From assembly GCF_004769195.1 (NCBI RefSeq), contig NZ_RQET01000010.1:109945-173944 (forward strand): a stretch of DNA of 64,000 nucleotides, given 5' to 3'. Source of the DNA: Leptospira fletcheri (lineage in GTDB: Bacteria; Spirochaetota; Leptospiria; Leptospirales; Leptospiraceae). Both the position numbers and the translations under genes were made by a program. A model generated the notes under the pieces. The model saw only the letters and a program-made list of their open reading frames with translations. It ran no database searches and was not told the origin of the DNA. Shown piece after piece: positions 51,701 to 57,759 of this stretch (position 1 is the first letter of the stretch; every line of letters starts with the position of its first letter).

Positions 51701-52780
51701 CGAAAGCAGGGAAGAAAGAGTCCGATTCCAATCTAGCATATCTCTCGCAACCATTGCGGCAAATTCGTAGGAAAGATTTTTATGCGACAAACGGAGATCG
51801 GATCCGTCTCTCGTATCGTATAACGGAATTGCAAGTTCCTCTGCTTTCGGGAAAAATCCGATCCGATAAAAATCGGACTGAACGATTTCTACGACTTCAC
51901 TCAGAAAGAAGGAATGAAAAGGCAGGGACGCGTTGACGAAATTCCAGGTCTTCAAACCTTCGAATCCGGATCGAGACAGATAATCCCGGAATTTCAGTAA
52001 CGCCTCGGGCGATCCTCCGAAAACCTTATCGCTGGAATTATTCAGTAAACAAAGACATATTTTGTCGGACTTCGAAGAAGAGTTATACTCTTTCAGAATA
52101 TCCTCTATCCGTCCGTTCGATTCCGGAAAACGCATCTGGGCCATGGAAGAAGCTTTTTCTCCTGTTTTTCCGAACCGACGCGTCGTTTCCGGATCCAGCG
52201 GCATGTCGGGGTATAGGATTTGAGCCCTATAGATCAGAAAGAACATAGCAGCAAAAATGGTTTCGAAATGATGAAGAAAGGAAGCCTTGTCGTTCGAGGA
52301 AGAAAACAATAGCCCGGCAAAAATTCCTTGGGAATGACCGTAGATTCCGCTCGCGCGCTTTCTAAGTTCTCGCCAATCTTCTCCGTTTCTTAAAAAGCGG
52401 AATAAGTTTCCCGCTTGAGCGGCAAATACCAGTGGCACACTGTATAGCGAGGAACGCAGAAGAAGCTCTTTCGGGATTTCTTCCGGATTTTGAAACCATT
52501 CCCGTAGGGAAAACCCCCGAGGATACAAAAAAGAATAATTCTCCGAATCGACCTTGCTTATGCAAGCTTCGACAACGGAAAATAAAGAGGAAAAGAATTC
52601 CGAATTTTCTCCCTCCGTTTCGTAAAGGGAAAGCAATTCCGGGATCGGATTACTTCCTTGGCCCGCAAATAAAATGGAGGTGGAGAAGTCGCCATTCTTT
52701 TCTCGATTCACGAAACTGATCGATCCGTGATTCCCTTTTTCATGTTTCTCTTGTAAATTTTCCGTATCCGCAGTCTTCAT
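42749..52780 (-). CDS. Single-chain type I fatty acid synthase, fungal/CMN type
   Basis: 3343 residues. Order: acetyl/acyl transferase (1-400, Ser150 in GHSQG); FMN enoyl reductase (about 440-780, FGGGMTPSTMEP); structural region; MaoC-type dehydratase (about 1150-1500, DANPIH with His1405, IVHGLWTS); malonyl/palmitoyl transferase (1503-1880, Ser1609 in GHSLG); carrier domain (about 1945-2015, phosphopantetheine Ser1978 in GGNSSKRNQ, matching the yeast GGKS site); ketoreductase (about 2375-2650, Tyr2533 and Lys2537); ketosynthase (about 2700-3265, Cys2983, His3137, His3178). The order equals mycobacterial FAS-I. The fungal C-terminal phosphopantetheinyl transferase is absent and none lies nearby. 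The ATG follows GAGG, with a perfect palindrome 41-60 bp upstream. Confidence 0.95.
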   Translation of the reverse strand: MKTADTENLQEKHEKGNHGSISFVNREKNGDFSTSILFAGQGSNPIPELLSLYETEGENSEFFSSLFSVVEACISKVDSENYSFLYPRGFSLREWFQNPEEIPKELLLRSSLYSVPLVFAAQAGNLFRFLRNGEDWRELRKRASGIYGHSQGIFAGLLFSSSNDKASFLHHFETIFAAMFFLIYRAQILYPDMPLDPETTRRFGKTGEKASSMAQMRFPESNGRIEDILKEYNSSSKSDKICLCLLNNSSDKVFGGSPEALLKFRDYLSRSGFEGLKTWNFVNASLPFHSFFLSEVVEIVQSDFYRIGFFPKAEELAIPLYDTRDGSDLRLSHKNLSYEFAAMVARDMLDWNRTLSSLLSRDGKHLFLSFGPGEFVEKLTVPFLKGRSVLVKNLSQEEGFRAYTRSRDLAFPDAWSDYAVRFAKLPSGQDFPLNRYSKWTGRPPVFGGGMTPSTMEPEIVIAAAKEGYVVEWAGGGQVTEDLFRARLKRVQDGIPSGCGIVINLLYLDSYLWNLHVPLVKKCKSEGFPIEGVTISAGIPDTEEAVTLLNEFASLGIWLNSFKPGTVEQVQKVLKIADKVPHLTLMMQIEGGAAGGHHSWEELEDLVQSTYASIRKRSNVILAVGGGIASPEDAALWLSGDWDSKVRKPVDAVFLGTRLMSALECMTSLPIKEELVRLSGSRDWKKTKDGKDVGGVISGKSGLGADIYYASNLWTELSDLAERLTKGIEPKEARENIGKNREKILNLLNQTAKPYFGDLDSMTYHRVLRRYVELVCPGEKLRSPEGNWPDHPFIDRSFRSRLQELVYRFEGRLVSEESDASSLLQDPKELDDPEKFLEEWGKKYPTGEGTYLLPEDREFFLDVCKRSGKPVNFVPVLDEDLVRWIRSDSLWYSHCIGMRPEACAWIPGPSALVGIQKSNEPVAHILKNFVEGVKGKAERVESDFWKDFLPASKTVDPNQIQILKTEDRKEVRRVVGEFPDAAEWVSFLSSQGRGILSAALSYPRLGGKISDIPTLFSSEEYERFSWKTDDFGRFTEISAFGKDKEIPSVRFTALDENNAELVLFFNHPSKQKSIPFKRRIYSEGRPNSIILEDLGFRADSISDFYEKVWGLDGTSDFRPIYRRPNPSSLISHNEFVLTNQDIVGFRTATNDYFRKDLAEGESLTAPLSMGVVFGWKSMISSLFSFSKVDLFRLLHLSQKFKWVPEFSDLKAGDRVLCSSRISKVDRLGDSLVLYVSGNIKTGEKSLAEFETGFLLRGKTNNLLRFDSIPIDHCILLNSEAEADAFRTISWISKRSNADPVQVGDIVHFQSSDVLSIEGTSKRRFKAEGNIFRTDSRGNRSAYGKFRLFEKFDQERKSSINRVFETFQNSRSEQPLAKKYRIVSETFPAPSSMDSYSVFSKDANPIHTDPKFARLGGWNGPIVHGLWTSSQAVSILIRFACGGDPRRLVSFEERFESPVSTDEELRLNAYHIAQQEGNLVLEVSVENEKGEMKLRGKALVSPAKTAYAFTGQGSQSQGMGMKLLEEFPEAREIWTQAEKTATKEFGFSLLEIVRNNPTSIYCGGKNWVHPKGVLHLTQFTQVALVAKSLADWAILKKRGYLVPNSPFAGHSLGEFSALAARGFLRSENVFNIVYNRGFTMQRLVPRDPEGKSDYAMSVVLGNRHVGLDQEKILQLVEEAKSKTGLHLEVVNYNIRDKQYSVTGNIKALEQLEADCKKFARGKKTTIRLEGIDVPFHSRILFSGVSEFRNTLEKNIPKDLPLHDLDGKYIPNLVALPFGCSEDFLKKIHETSGSEKIAELMKLKQKDLDSNEIRRVILIELLAYQFAMPVQWIRTQELLFGEMEIRRFIDVGARGDLAGMARQSLKEKIDSSDFQILHLEENRNEVFYEKEDTSETEWTRKFDTEDIAVEEVLPKEVPAKAPEEISVQSIPSSFASGSLEPVHLPLAKKDALFALISLKAGIRAEEISETASLDELFGGNSSKRNQALADIGAEFRTNALDGAHDKSLKELIQVLNDKAVYEQPGPYLRNSFEDMIKKFFPPDVGRKEIFRHLKEERLLSESGVFAASSYLPLLAREGDSLGKGKLSPIGLKSRIAGSKEAYRWLDQALDLFAVWKNISIPKKEHSLGIGGGGLKVDAAALEALERKYFGLDGAFAKSLRELKKRLLDEDPYSEFLLQDLNSLENARSTVPVSADQIPPIFSEKKIVSFRNSLQWAKKRILVRAAEFSKGEISEFSPEDLLYFRNVVNAELEEVLDFWREKFESRIQNPRNAEEADRSGIASREFARLVSRIRGKENKNPIFVYPRLVFRPTLRETESGSFLCEEIEVKSDPWSGRHSRVSVLETSADSGNSFRADAKTTQEFTRVLNELCRLGVSFAGKKVLVTGAGPGSIALETVKAFLLGGAEVVLTTTSYSSERIQFYKRIFQRFGVRGASLEVVPFSQGSFADVRSLSERFSAKKWYPDFLLPFAAVGEENTVSALDDSSLLSLRVMLIGVEKLIGELGRARIASDVSEGKLSVILPLSPNHGMFGRDGMYSETKIGLETLFRKRFSEREEWGSSVRILGSVIGWVRGTGLMEANDLLAPILEDKTGIRTFSKMEMGYLLVGLAAWSQRNQSPEVVKADFTGGLRNVNGLGEILAESRSEVVARSKRNSEFRSILRNLEEPRKEKRIRKFPGQGLRVPGIPSDADLREFNSGPIPELEKMVCIVGYAEIGPGGSSMTRWELEKNGSLSLEASLEMAWMMGYVRYQAGEKGRVWTDAQTGEEIPEWQVKERYESEILKHSGIRIVEKKSSGFDPTSIPVFTDIVLEEDFYIPVSGPEEAAELKKAEPEITEIYHNAPSEKWFIKRRKGSVLKVKKAAGLQRRVAGQIPDGWDPERYGIPKDLVRQVDPVTVFNLYCTCEAYLRAGLDPFELFENVHPSQVGTSVGSGMGGMQKLKRLFLDYRLGEERQHDALQEALINVNAAWAVTTYAGIYGVMQTPVAACATGGVSLELARDSILSGKAKFMIAGAFDDLAEESMIGFGDMNATANTDDMEASGIDPSRVCRPNDVRRNGFLESQGGGVVLLARGDLALAMGLPVYGILGYAASRTDGIQTSIPAPGLGLLSLAAESKTEISPLRQALENFGLDADAIAVAYKHDTSTKANDKNENKLLCTIMGKLGRRPGNLLPVVSQKSLTGHPKAGAAMWQTIGLLQAIEEGTVSGNRNLEDVDFDMNAYSQICFTDESISFGRHDWKAGILTTLGFGHIGALALLLHRNFFWTKISADQKKEYLQKLERRNTFALRKYNEIRLDVGEKLYERKTHSFVDTEREESVLLDAEFRLGAQSPENRTAESFSFSPESAKR

Positions 52781-52820
52781 TTCATCCTCTATTCCGGTAA
52801 AATATGTCTAATCTAATTTC

Positions 52821-52840
52821 CAGTAATTTATAAATTACTG
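52821..52840. promoter_or_regulatory. Perfect 20-bp palindrome, probable operator of the FAS gene
   Basis: CAGTAATTTATAAATTACTG is identical on both strands. It lies in the 66-bp gap between the acyl-CoA dehydrogenase stop and the synthase start. No T-run follows on either strand, so a DNA-binding site fits better than a terminator. Dimeric TetR- or GntR-type lipid regulators use sites of this size; none is encoded in the window. I saw no second copy. Confidence 0.6.
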
Positions 52841-52846
52841 ATGTAT

Positions 52847-53992
52847 TTATTTGTATTGAAGAAGCATTTTAGAAATCACTACGCGCTGGATTTCGCTGGT
52901 CCCTTCGTAGATTTCCGTGATTTTAGCGTCGCGAAACATACGTTCCACTTCGTAATCGGTGATAAAACCGTAGCCTCCGTGAATTTGAAGAGCTTCCTTC
53001 GTCACGAAAGTGGCCGCTTCCGAAGCGGAAACCTTACACATGGCGGATTCCATCGCGTAGCTGGGAAGATGGTCCTTTGCCCAAGCGGCTCGATACGTAA
53101 GCATTTTGCTTTGTTCCAGCCGAGTATACATGTCGGCCAATTTGAATTGAATCGCCTGAAGATCTCCTATGGGTTTTCCGAACTGTTTTCTTTCCTTTGC
53201 ATACTGAAGAGATCTTTCGAAAGCGCCTTCGCCGATTCCCAATGCTTGGGCTGCGATTCCGATCCTTCCCCCGTTTAAGGTTTCCATGCTTACTTTGAAA
53301 CCTTGGTGTTCCTCACCCAACAGATTCTCGGCGGGAATTTTTACTTCGTCTAACGCGAATGCGGTAGTATAACTCCCGCGGATCCCCATTTTACTTTCGT
53401 TTTTGAGAATCACGACTCCTGGGCTTTTCAGATCTACGATGAAGGCGGAAATTCCCTTGTGCTTCAGATTTCGATCGGAACTCGCAAAAACGATTCCGGT
53501 TCCGAGAAATGCTCCGTTCGTAATGAAATTCTTGCTTCCGTTAATGACGAAAGATTCACCGTCTCTCTTATATGTGGTGCTTAGATTCGCCGCGTCGCTT
53601 CCCGCATCGGGTTCGGTTAACAAAAAGCATCCGATCTTCTTACCTGTCGCGAGATCCGGAAGCCATTTCTCCTTTTGCCGATCGCTCCCGAACCTATAAA
53701 TAGGATCGCAAGCCAGGGAAGTATGACCCGAGATGAGCACTCCTGTGGACGCACAAGCTTTGGAGATTTCCTCGATGATGAGGATATAGGAGAGGATATC
53801 CAATCCTGCTCCTTGGTATTTCTCGGGAAGATAACTTCCTAAAAAACCCATATCGGCCATCTGGCCGATCAGTTCGTCCGGAATCTTGTGCTCCGCATCG
53901 ATGATCGAAGCGATCGGTTTAATCTTTTCGTTCACGAATTGACGAACGTTATCCTGGAGGATGATTTGCTCTTCGTTTAATAGAAAATCCAT
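52847..53992 (-). CDS. Acyl-CoA dehydrogenase, short-chain type
   Basis: FAD enzyme of 381 residues that interconverts acyl-CoA and trans-2-enoyl-CoA. Blocks in order: GFLGSYLPEKYQGAGLD, the flavin-binding FLLTEPDAGSDAA, FVINGSKNFITNG, ERKQFGKPIGDLQAIQFKLADM, and the C-terminal QIHGGYGFITDYEVERMFRDAKITEIYEGTSEIQ. The Glu of YEGT is the expected catalytic base. Sequence and length match the butyryl-CoA dehydrogenase group. A GGGGAAG site precedes the ATG. It lies 28 bp after the 3-hydroxyacyl-CoA dehydrogenase and upstream of the synthase. No electron-transfer flavoprotein genes are adjacent. Confidence 0.94.
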   Translation of the reverse strand: MDFLLNEEQIILQDNVRQFVNEKIKPIASIIDAEHKIPDELIGQMADMGFLGSYLPEKYQGAGLDILSYILIIEEISKACASTGVLISGHTSLACDPIYRFGSDRQKEKWLPDLATGKKIGCFLLTEPDAGSDAANLSTTYKRDGESFVINGSKNFITNGAFLGTGIVFASSDRNLKHKGISAFIVDLKSPGVVILKNESKMGIRGSYTTAFALDEVKIPAENLLGEEHQGFKVSMETLNGGRIGIAAQALGIGEGAFERSLQYAKERKQFGKPIGDLQAIQFKLADMYTRLEQSKMLTYRAAWAKDHLPSYAMESAMCKVSASEAATFVTKEALQIHGGYGFITDYEVERMFRDAKITEIYEGTSEIQRVVISKMLLQYK

Positions 53993-54020
53993 TTCTTAAC
54001 TTCCCCGATTAGTATCCTTT

Positions 54021-54869
54021 CTAGATTTCGTAGCGGTAAAAACCGCGTCCGGTTTTTCTGCCCAGATGTCCCGCTTCAACCATCTTTACGAGCAGAGGAC
54101 AAGGGCGATATTTGGGTTCCTTAAATCCGCTGAACAATACGTTCATAACGGCAAGACAGGTATCCAAACCGATAAAATCGGCGAGAGTGATGGGACCCAT
54201 AGGTTGGTTGGTACCCAACTTCATTCCTTTATCGATTTCCTCAGGTTTCCCTACGCCCTCGTAAACCGCGAAGATCGCTTCGTTGATCATAGGAATCAGG
54301 ACGCGATTTACGATAAAGGCGGGATAATCCTCCGATACGCAGGATTCCTTTCCCAAATGCCCGACCAATTCTTTGGCTTTTTGGAAGGTTGAGTCCGAGG
54401 TATTATGACCCCGTATGATTTCTACCAGCTTCATTAACGGAACAGGATTCATGAAATGAAGTCCGATCACGCTTGCAGGACGGTTGGTTGCGGAAGCGAT
54501 CCTGGTAATCGAGATTGAGGAGGTATTGGAAGCGAGAACTGCACCGTTTTTTACCAGAGAATCAAGTTTTTCAAATATATGAATCTTGACTCTTTCGTCT
54601 TCGCTGACGGCTTCTATGACGAAATCGCAATCCTCGAAATCGGATAAATTCGAGACCTTCCTTATATTCGAAAGAGTCGACCGAATCTTCGCCTCGGGGA
54701 GGCTTCCTTTTTGGAACAATTTGGACAAATTCCTTTCTATTGTAACAATCGATTTATCCAGTTGATGTTCGCTGATGTCATATAACTTAACATTATAATC
54801 AGCCTGTCCCAGAACCTGCGATATACCGGATCCCATTTGTCCGGCCCCTATCACTCCTATATTCTTCAT
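54021..54869 (-). CDS. 3-hydroxybutyryl-CoA dehydrogenase
   Basis: NAD(P)-dependent oxidation of 3-hydroxyacyl-CoA, or reduction of 3-ketoacyl-CoA; 282 residues, the usual single-function length. The Rossmann motif GVIGAGQMGSGISQ lies at residues 4-17. The catalytic His is in GLHFMNPVPLMKLVEIIRG, and the C-terminal dimerisation domain has GTNQPMGPITLADFIGLD and GRKTGRGFYRY. The ATG has a GGAGAGGG site. First gene on the strand of the lipid locus; its leader contains a terminator-like hairpin. Pairing with the dehydrogenase suggests a C4 oxidation or reduction step, but no thiolase or crotonase is adjacent. Confidence 0.93.
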   Translation of the reverse strand: MKNIGVIGAGQMGSGISQVLGQADYNVKLYDISEHQLDKSIVTIERNLSKLFQKGSLPEAKIRSTLSNIRKVSNLSDFEDCDFVIEAVSEDERVKIHIFEKLDSLVKNGAVLASNTSSISITRIASATNRPASVIGLHFMNPVPLMKLVEIIRGHNTSDSTFQKAKELVGHLGKESCVSEDYPAFIVNRVLIPMINEAIFAVYEGVGKPEEIDKGMKLGTNQPMGPITLADFIGLDTCLAVMNVLFSGFKEPKYRPCPLLVKMVEAGHLGRKTGRGFYRYEI

Positions 54870-54895
54870 GGTCCCTCTCCGTTTTTCGCTAAGGT

Positions 54896-54956
54896 AAAAA
54901 AATCCCGCGTCCGTTTTCTGAACCTCAAAAAGGTTTCAGAAGACTTAAAGACGCGG
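54896..54956 (-). terminator. Terminator-like hairpin in the leader of the lipid locus
   Basis: On the minus strand, an outer 7-bp stem (GACGCGG at 54950-54956 with CCGCGTC at 54905-54911) encloses an inner stem of about 10 bp (54916-54925 with 54931-54941, one bulge) and is followed by seven T residues (54902-54896). It ends 26 bp before the dehydrogenase ATG. No minus-strand gene lies upstream to be terminated, so a transcription attenuator in the leader is the simplest reading. Confidence 0.6.
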
Positions 54957-55204
54957 AGAGAACTGAGCGAGTCACTTAACGATACCGATGATCCTTTACC
55001 GAAATTTCTTTCTTTTCAGGATCTTCGATTTCAGTATACGAATCGCGGCGAGGTATTGCTTGAATGAAGCGGTTAAACAGGCTATTTTGTTTTGAACAAT
55101 TCGGCTATTGGAAATATTTATTCCGTTCCCTTCTTTCGCTTTCAGATAAGCTCGAAGGCTGAAATTGTGGTTTTGATTTTATTTTTATGCAACGGGGTTC
55201 CGTA

Positions 55205-55993
55205 ATGAAAAACTCCCTTTATATATGGGATTCGCATGTTCTCTATGCCGCATGGGAGGAAACCACCGCTTTGCACAGTCTTTATGCCGCCTCCATCCTG
55301 ATTTCAGTTGAGAAACCTGCCTTCCTCTACCTTTCCGACGGAACCTCGATAGAATTCACCGGAGCATTCCTCCCTCCGAACCGGATCTACCGAGAGATGG
55401 CAAAGCAAACCCACGTAATGAATTTATACATCGACCCGGATTCGGAACTTTTCGGACGGATCGAGGGATTGATGAAGGGAGGCGTCCAAACATTCGATTC
55501 CGGAAAAATTCCCAACCTGAGCGAACTCGTAAAAAAAGCCATGCTGGAGGAAACGACCGACGAAGAAGTTTACGAAATACTGAAATATATAGTAGAGACC
55601 GTCTTCGGCTCCATTTTTCCGTACAAAGAAGGACGCTCTTTGGACCCGCGAGTGATGACGGTCGTAAACCACCTGCATTCTCTTGCGTTAATACCGCATC
55701 CACAGGAAATAAAACTCGAGAAACTCGCAAAATTGGTGAACTTATCGGAGGATAGATTCCGGCATCTATTTAAGGAAACGTTATTTATTTCCGTCCGGAA
55801 ATACATACTGAATCTAAGACTAAAAGTCGCCGCAAGAAACATGCCTAAATCCGTGAATCTTACGGAGGCCGCACATATAGCGGGATTTTCGGACTCCGCT
55901 CATTTCAGCAGGACGTTTCGAGCTACTTACGGCCACAGACCTTCGATCGTATTCCGCTCTTCGAAACGCACAAGGATTCGATCCATAAAATAA
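55205..55993 (+). CDS. AraC-family transcriptional regulator
   Basis: 262 residues. The N-terminal 155 residues form a strand-rich ligand-type domain without strong motifs (ILISVEKPAFLYLSDGTSIEF). The C-terminal AraC/XylS domain has two helix-turn-helix units: LEKLAKLVNLSEDRFRHLFK and LTEAAHIAGFSDSAHFSRTF. The ATG at 55205 has GGGG at a suitable distance; the frame opens at 55187. It diverges from the 3-hydroxybutyryl-CoA dehydrogenase gene over about 335 bp and is the best local candidate to control the lipid locus. That role is inferred from position only. Confidence 0.88.
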   Translation: MKNSLYIWDSHVLYAAWEETTALHSLYAASILISVEKPAFLYLSDGTSIEFTGAFLPPNRIYREMAKQTHVMNLYIDPDSELFGRIEGLMKGGVQTFDSGKIPNLSELVKKAMLEETTDEEVYEILKYIVETVFGSIFPYKEGRSLDPRVMTVVNHLHSLALIPHPQEIKLEKLAKLVNLSEDRFRHLFKETLFISVRKYILNLRLKVAARNMPKSVNLTEAAHIAGFSDSAHFSRTFRATYGHRPSIVFRSSKRTRIRSIK

Positions 55994-56038
55994 GTTATTT
56001 TCGAATCTATCAAGGCCGACAGAAAATTGTAGTCCAAT

Positions 56039-56668
56039 TTACTGAGCAAGTGTCCGCACATCATGCAGCATCAAATCGATATATTTTTCCGATTCTTCAA
56101 AAATCTGCATGTGAGCCTAGTTTTCGAACCAAAGCCATTTCTTCTTTTGGGCCTTTACCTTTGTAATATTCTAGGGATAACTCAAAAGGAGTCTGAAAAT
56201 CATCTCTGCCCGTAAGAATCGACGGCTTCGAGCGCCTGAATAGCCTCGGAATGATTCTCCTCTCTCGCTTGCCGGAGAGTACAGTCATACGATATCGCTT
56301 CCTGCTTACTAGTGTTCACAAGCAGTCCGGCGGCTATGATTGCATTGCAAGGTAAGACCCTTACGAATGTCCGACTAGGAAGATCTTATTTTGATGAAAC
56401 CTTGTTTTCAGATACTAAGTGACTTCGTACGTATCTTGAATGAACTGATTCAGGGTCAGGGAAGTGGAAGATTCCGTAAACGAGTAGGATCGCCCTGCAC
56501 CTCGTTGCTCCCACAAAACGACAGTATAATGTCGTTCAGCTCAGAATGGAACTTGCGGACAAGCCCCGTTTCTGGACTACCGGGTCCACCGTGGAGAAAT
56601 AGCAAGACGGGTTGGCTCTGGTCCATCGATCGAATGAGAAGGAATTGTTTTTGCTTTCCGATTACCAC
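56039..56668 (-). pseudogene. Decayed alpha/beta hydrolase (proline iminopeptidase-like)
   Basis: Pieces of one gene in several frames. The first frame has VLLFLHGGPGSPETGL (oxyanion-hole HGGPG). A shift near 56530 continues as YTVVLWEQRGAGRSYSF through DTYEVT, then a stop. The next segment has KIFLVGHS followed by TAA where the Trp of GHSWG is expected, then LAMQS. Later come AIQALEAVDSYG and a final EESEKYIDLMLHDVRTLAQ before the last stop. At least two frameshifts and two stops remove the nucleophile region, so the gene cannot make an active enzyme. Confidence 0.85.
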
Positions 56669-56896
56669 GGTTTTTCATGTTTGTCTCCGAACGACACAAT
56701 TGATTCATAAGCAAAAAAGGGCAAGAATCCTTGGAATCGAAATTTGATACCTGCTCCTTTCACCTAACGACTTTGAACCGCAATTTCACACGAACAACGT
56801 TTTTGGGCGCGTAAGGAGACCCTTTCCTGATATTAGCAAGCGCGAAATATTCTGGACGTTATCTATCGTTCCTTAAAAATAAAGAACATTTTCAAT

Positions 56897-57676
56897 ATGA
56901 CAAATGTATCCTTTAAAAAGATCGAATGGATGAATGCTTTTCTATTGTGTATTTGTCTATTATTGATTCATTTCTCGACATTAAGAGCCGAAGAAAATAC
57001 CGACTTTGAGATTCCCCCGATGCCGGATTCTGCCTTTCCCAAATTGGCAAGGACCGGGAAATCTTCTAAAGATTTTGTTCCCAAAGGCTGGATCATTGAA
57101 TGCGAACAAACCGGTGATATTAGCAAAGATACAATTCCGGATTTGGTTCTCTTGCTACATCAAAATGATAGCAAAAAAATTATTGCGAATCGAAATGGAA
57201 TCGGAGTTGATACGATGAATTCAAATCCTCGTATTTTGGTCGTTGCACTTGGGCTTCCGAATCAAGGAGGATTTAGATTAGCCGTAGAAAATCATTCTTT
57301 CATTCCTCGGTATACGGTCCCGACAATGAACGACCCTCTTTCCTCATGCCCCGTAATTACCAAAGGTACATTGTATATTAACCTTGGATATTGGGCCAAC
57401 GCTGGCACATGGAACACTTGGGATTATACTTATATTTTTTGGTACCAAAGCTCCGCCTTAAGACTCATCGGTTATGATTATAATAGTACCTGGCGGAATA
57501 CCGGCGAATTGAATTCGAAAAGCGCCAACTATTTAACATGTAAAGTTAAAAAATCAAATAGCAGGATAGATAGCGACAAAAAGAATGAGACTTGGTCAAA
57601 ACTCTCCGATTGCACATTGAAAACGATCGATGATATAAGTGATGGATTAAATTTCGATCGATCGTACCAAGAATGA
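56897..57676 (+). CDS. Exported hypothetical protein
   Basis: 259 residues. The signal peptide spans about 1-31 (hydrophobic LLCICLLLIHFSTLRAEE). The mature part begins with a Pro-rich linker, then a segment with DTIPDLVLLLHQND and NPRILVVALGLPNQGGFRLAVENHSFIP. A Trp/Tyr-rich stretch (YINLGYWANAGTWNTWDYTYIFWYQ) follows, and the end is charged. Repeated strands around DLVLLLH resemble periplasmic repeat or propeller-like proteins, but no family is recognised. Codon use is AT-richer than in the lipid locus. No operon partner. Confidence 0.65.
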   Translation: MTNVSFKKIEWMNAFLLCICLLLIHFSTLRAEENTDFEIPPMPDSAFPKLARTGKSSKDFVPKGWIIECEQTGDISKDTIPDLVLLLHQNDSKKIIANRNGIGVDTMNSNPRILVVALGLPNQGGFRLAVENHSFIPRYTVPTMNDPLSSCPVITKGTLYINLGYWANAGTWNTWDYTYIFWYQSSALRLIGYDYNSTWRNTGELNSKSANYLTCKVKKSNSRIDSDKKNETWSKLSDCTLKTIDDISDGLNFDRSYQE

Positions 57677-57759
57677 TCCACAGCTCGCGAAAAACCGGAA
57701 ATAGCACGTTTCCCGATCCGAAGAAATACCGGACAAATCCTATCACCTTGCAGAATTTC

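Noticed and set aside
43518..51731. Numerous 60-230-codon frames on both strands inside the FAS-I gene
   Set aside because: They lie entirely within the intact 3343-codon frame, lack ribosome-binding sites and have skewed Arg/Ser-rich composition typical of shadow frames.
42749..52780. Modular polyketide or polyunsaturated fatty acid synthase
   Set aside because: The domain order AT-ER-DH-MPT-ACP-KR-KS, the MPT-type second transferase and the yeast-like carrier site are those of FAS-I. PKS and PUFA synthases begin with KS and carry DSL-type carrier domains, often in tandem.
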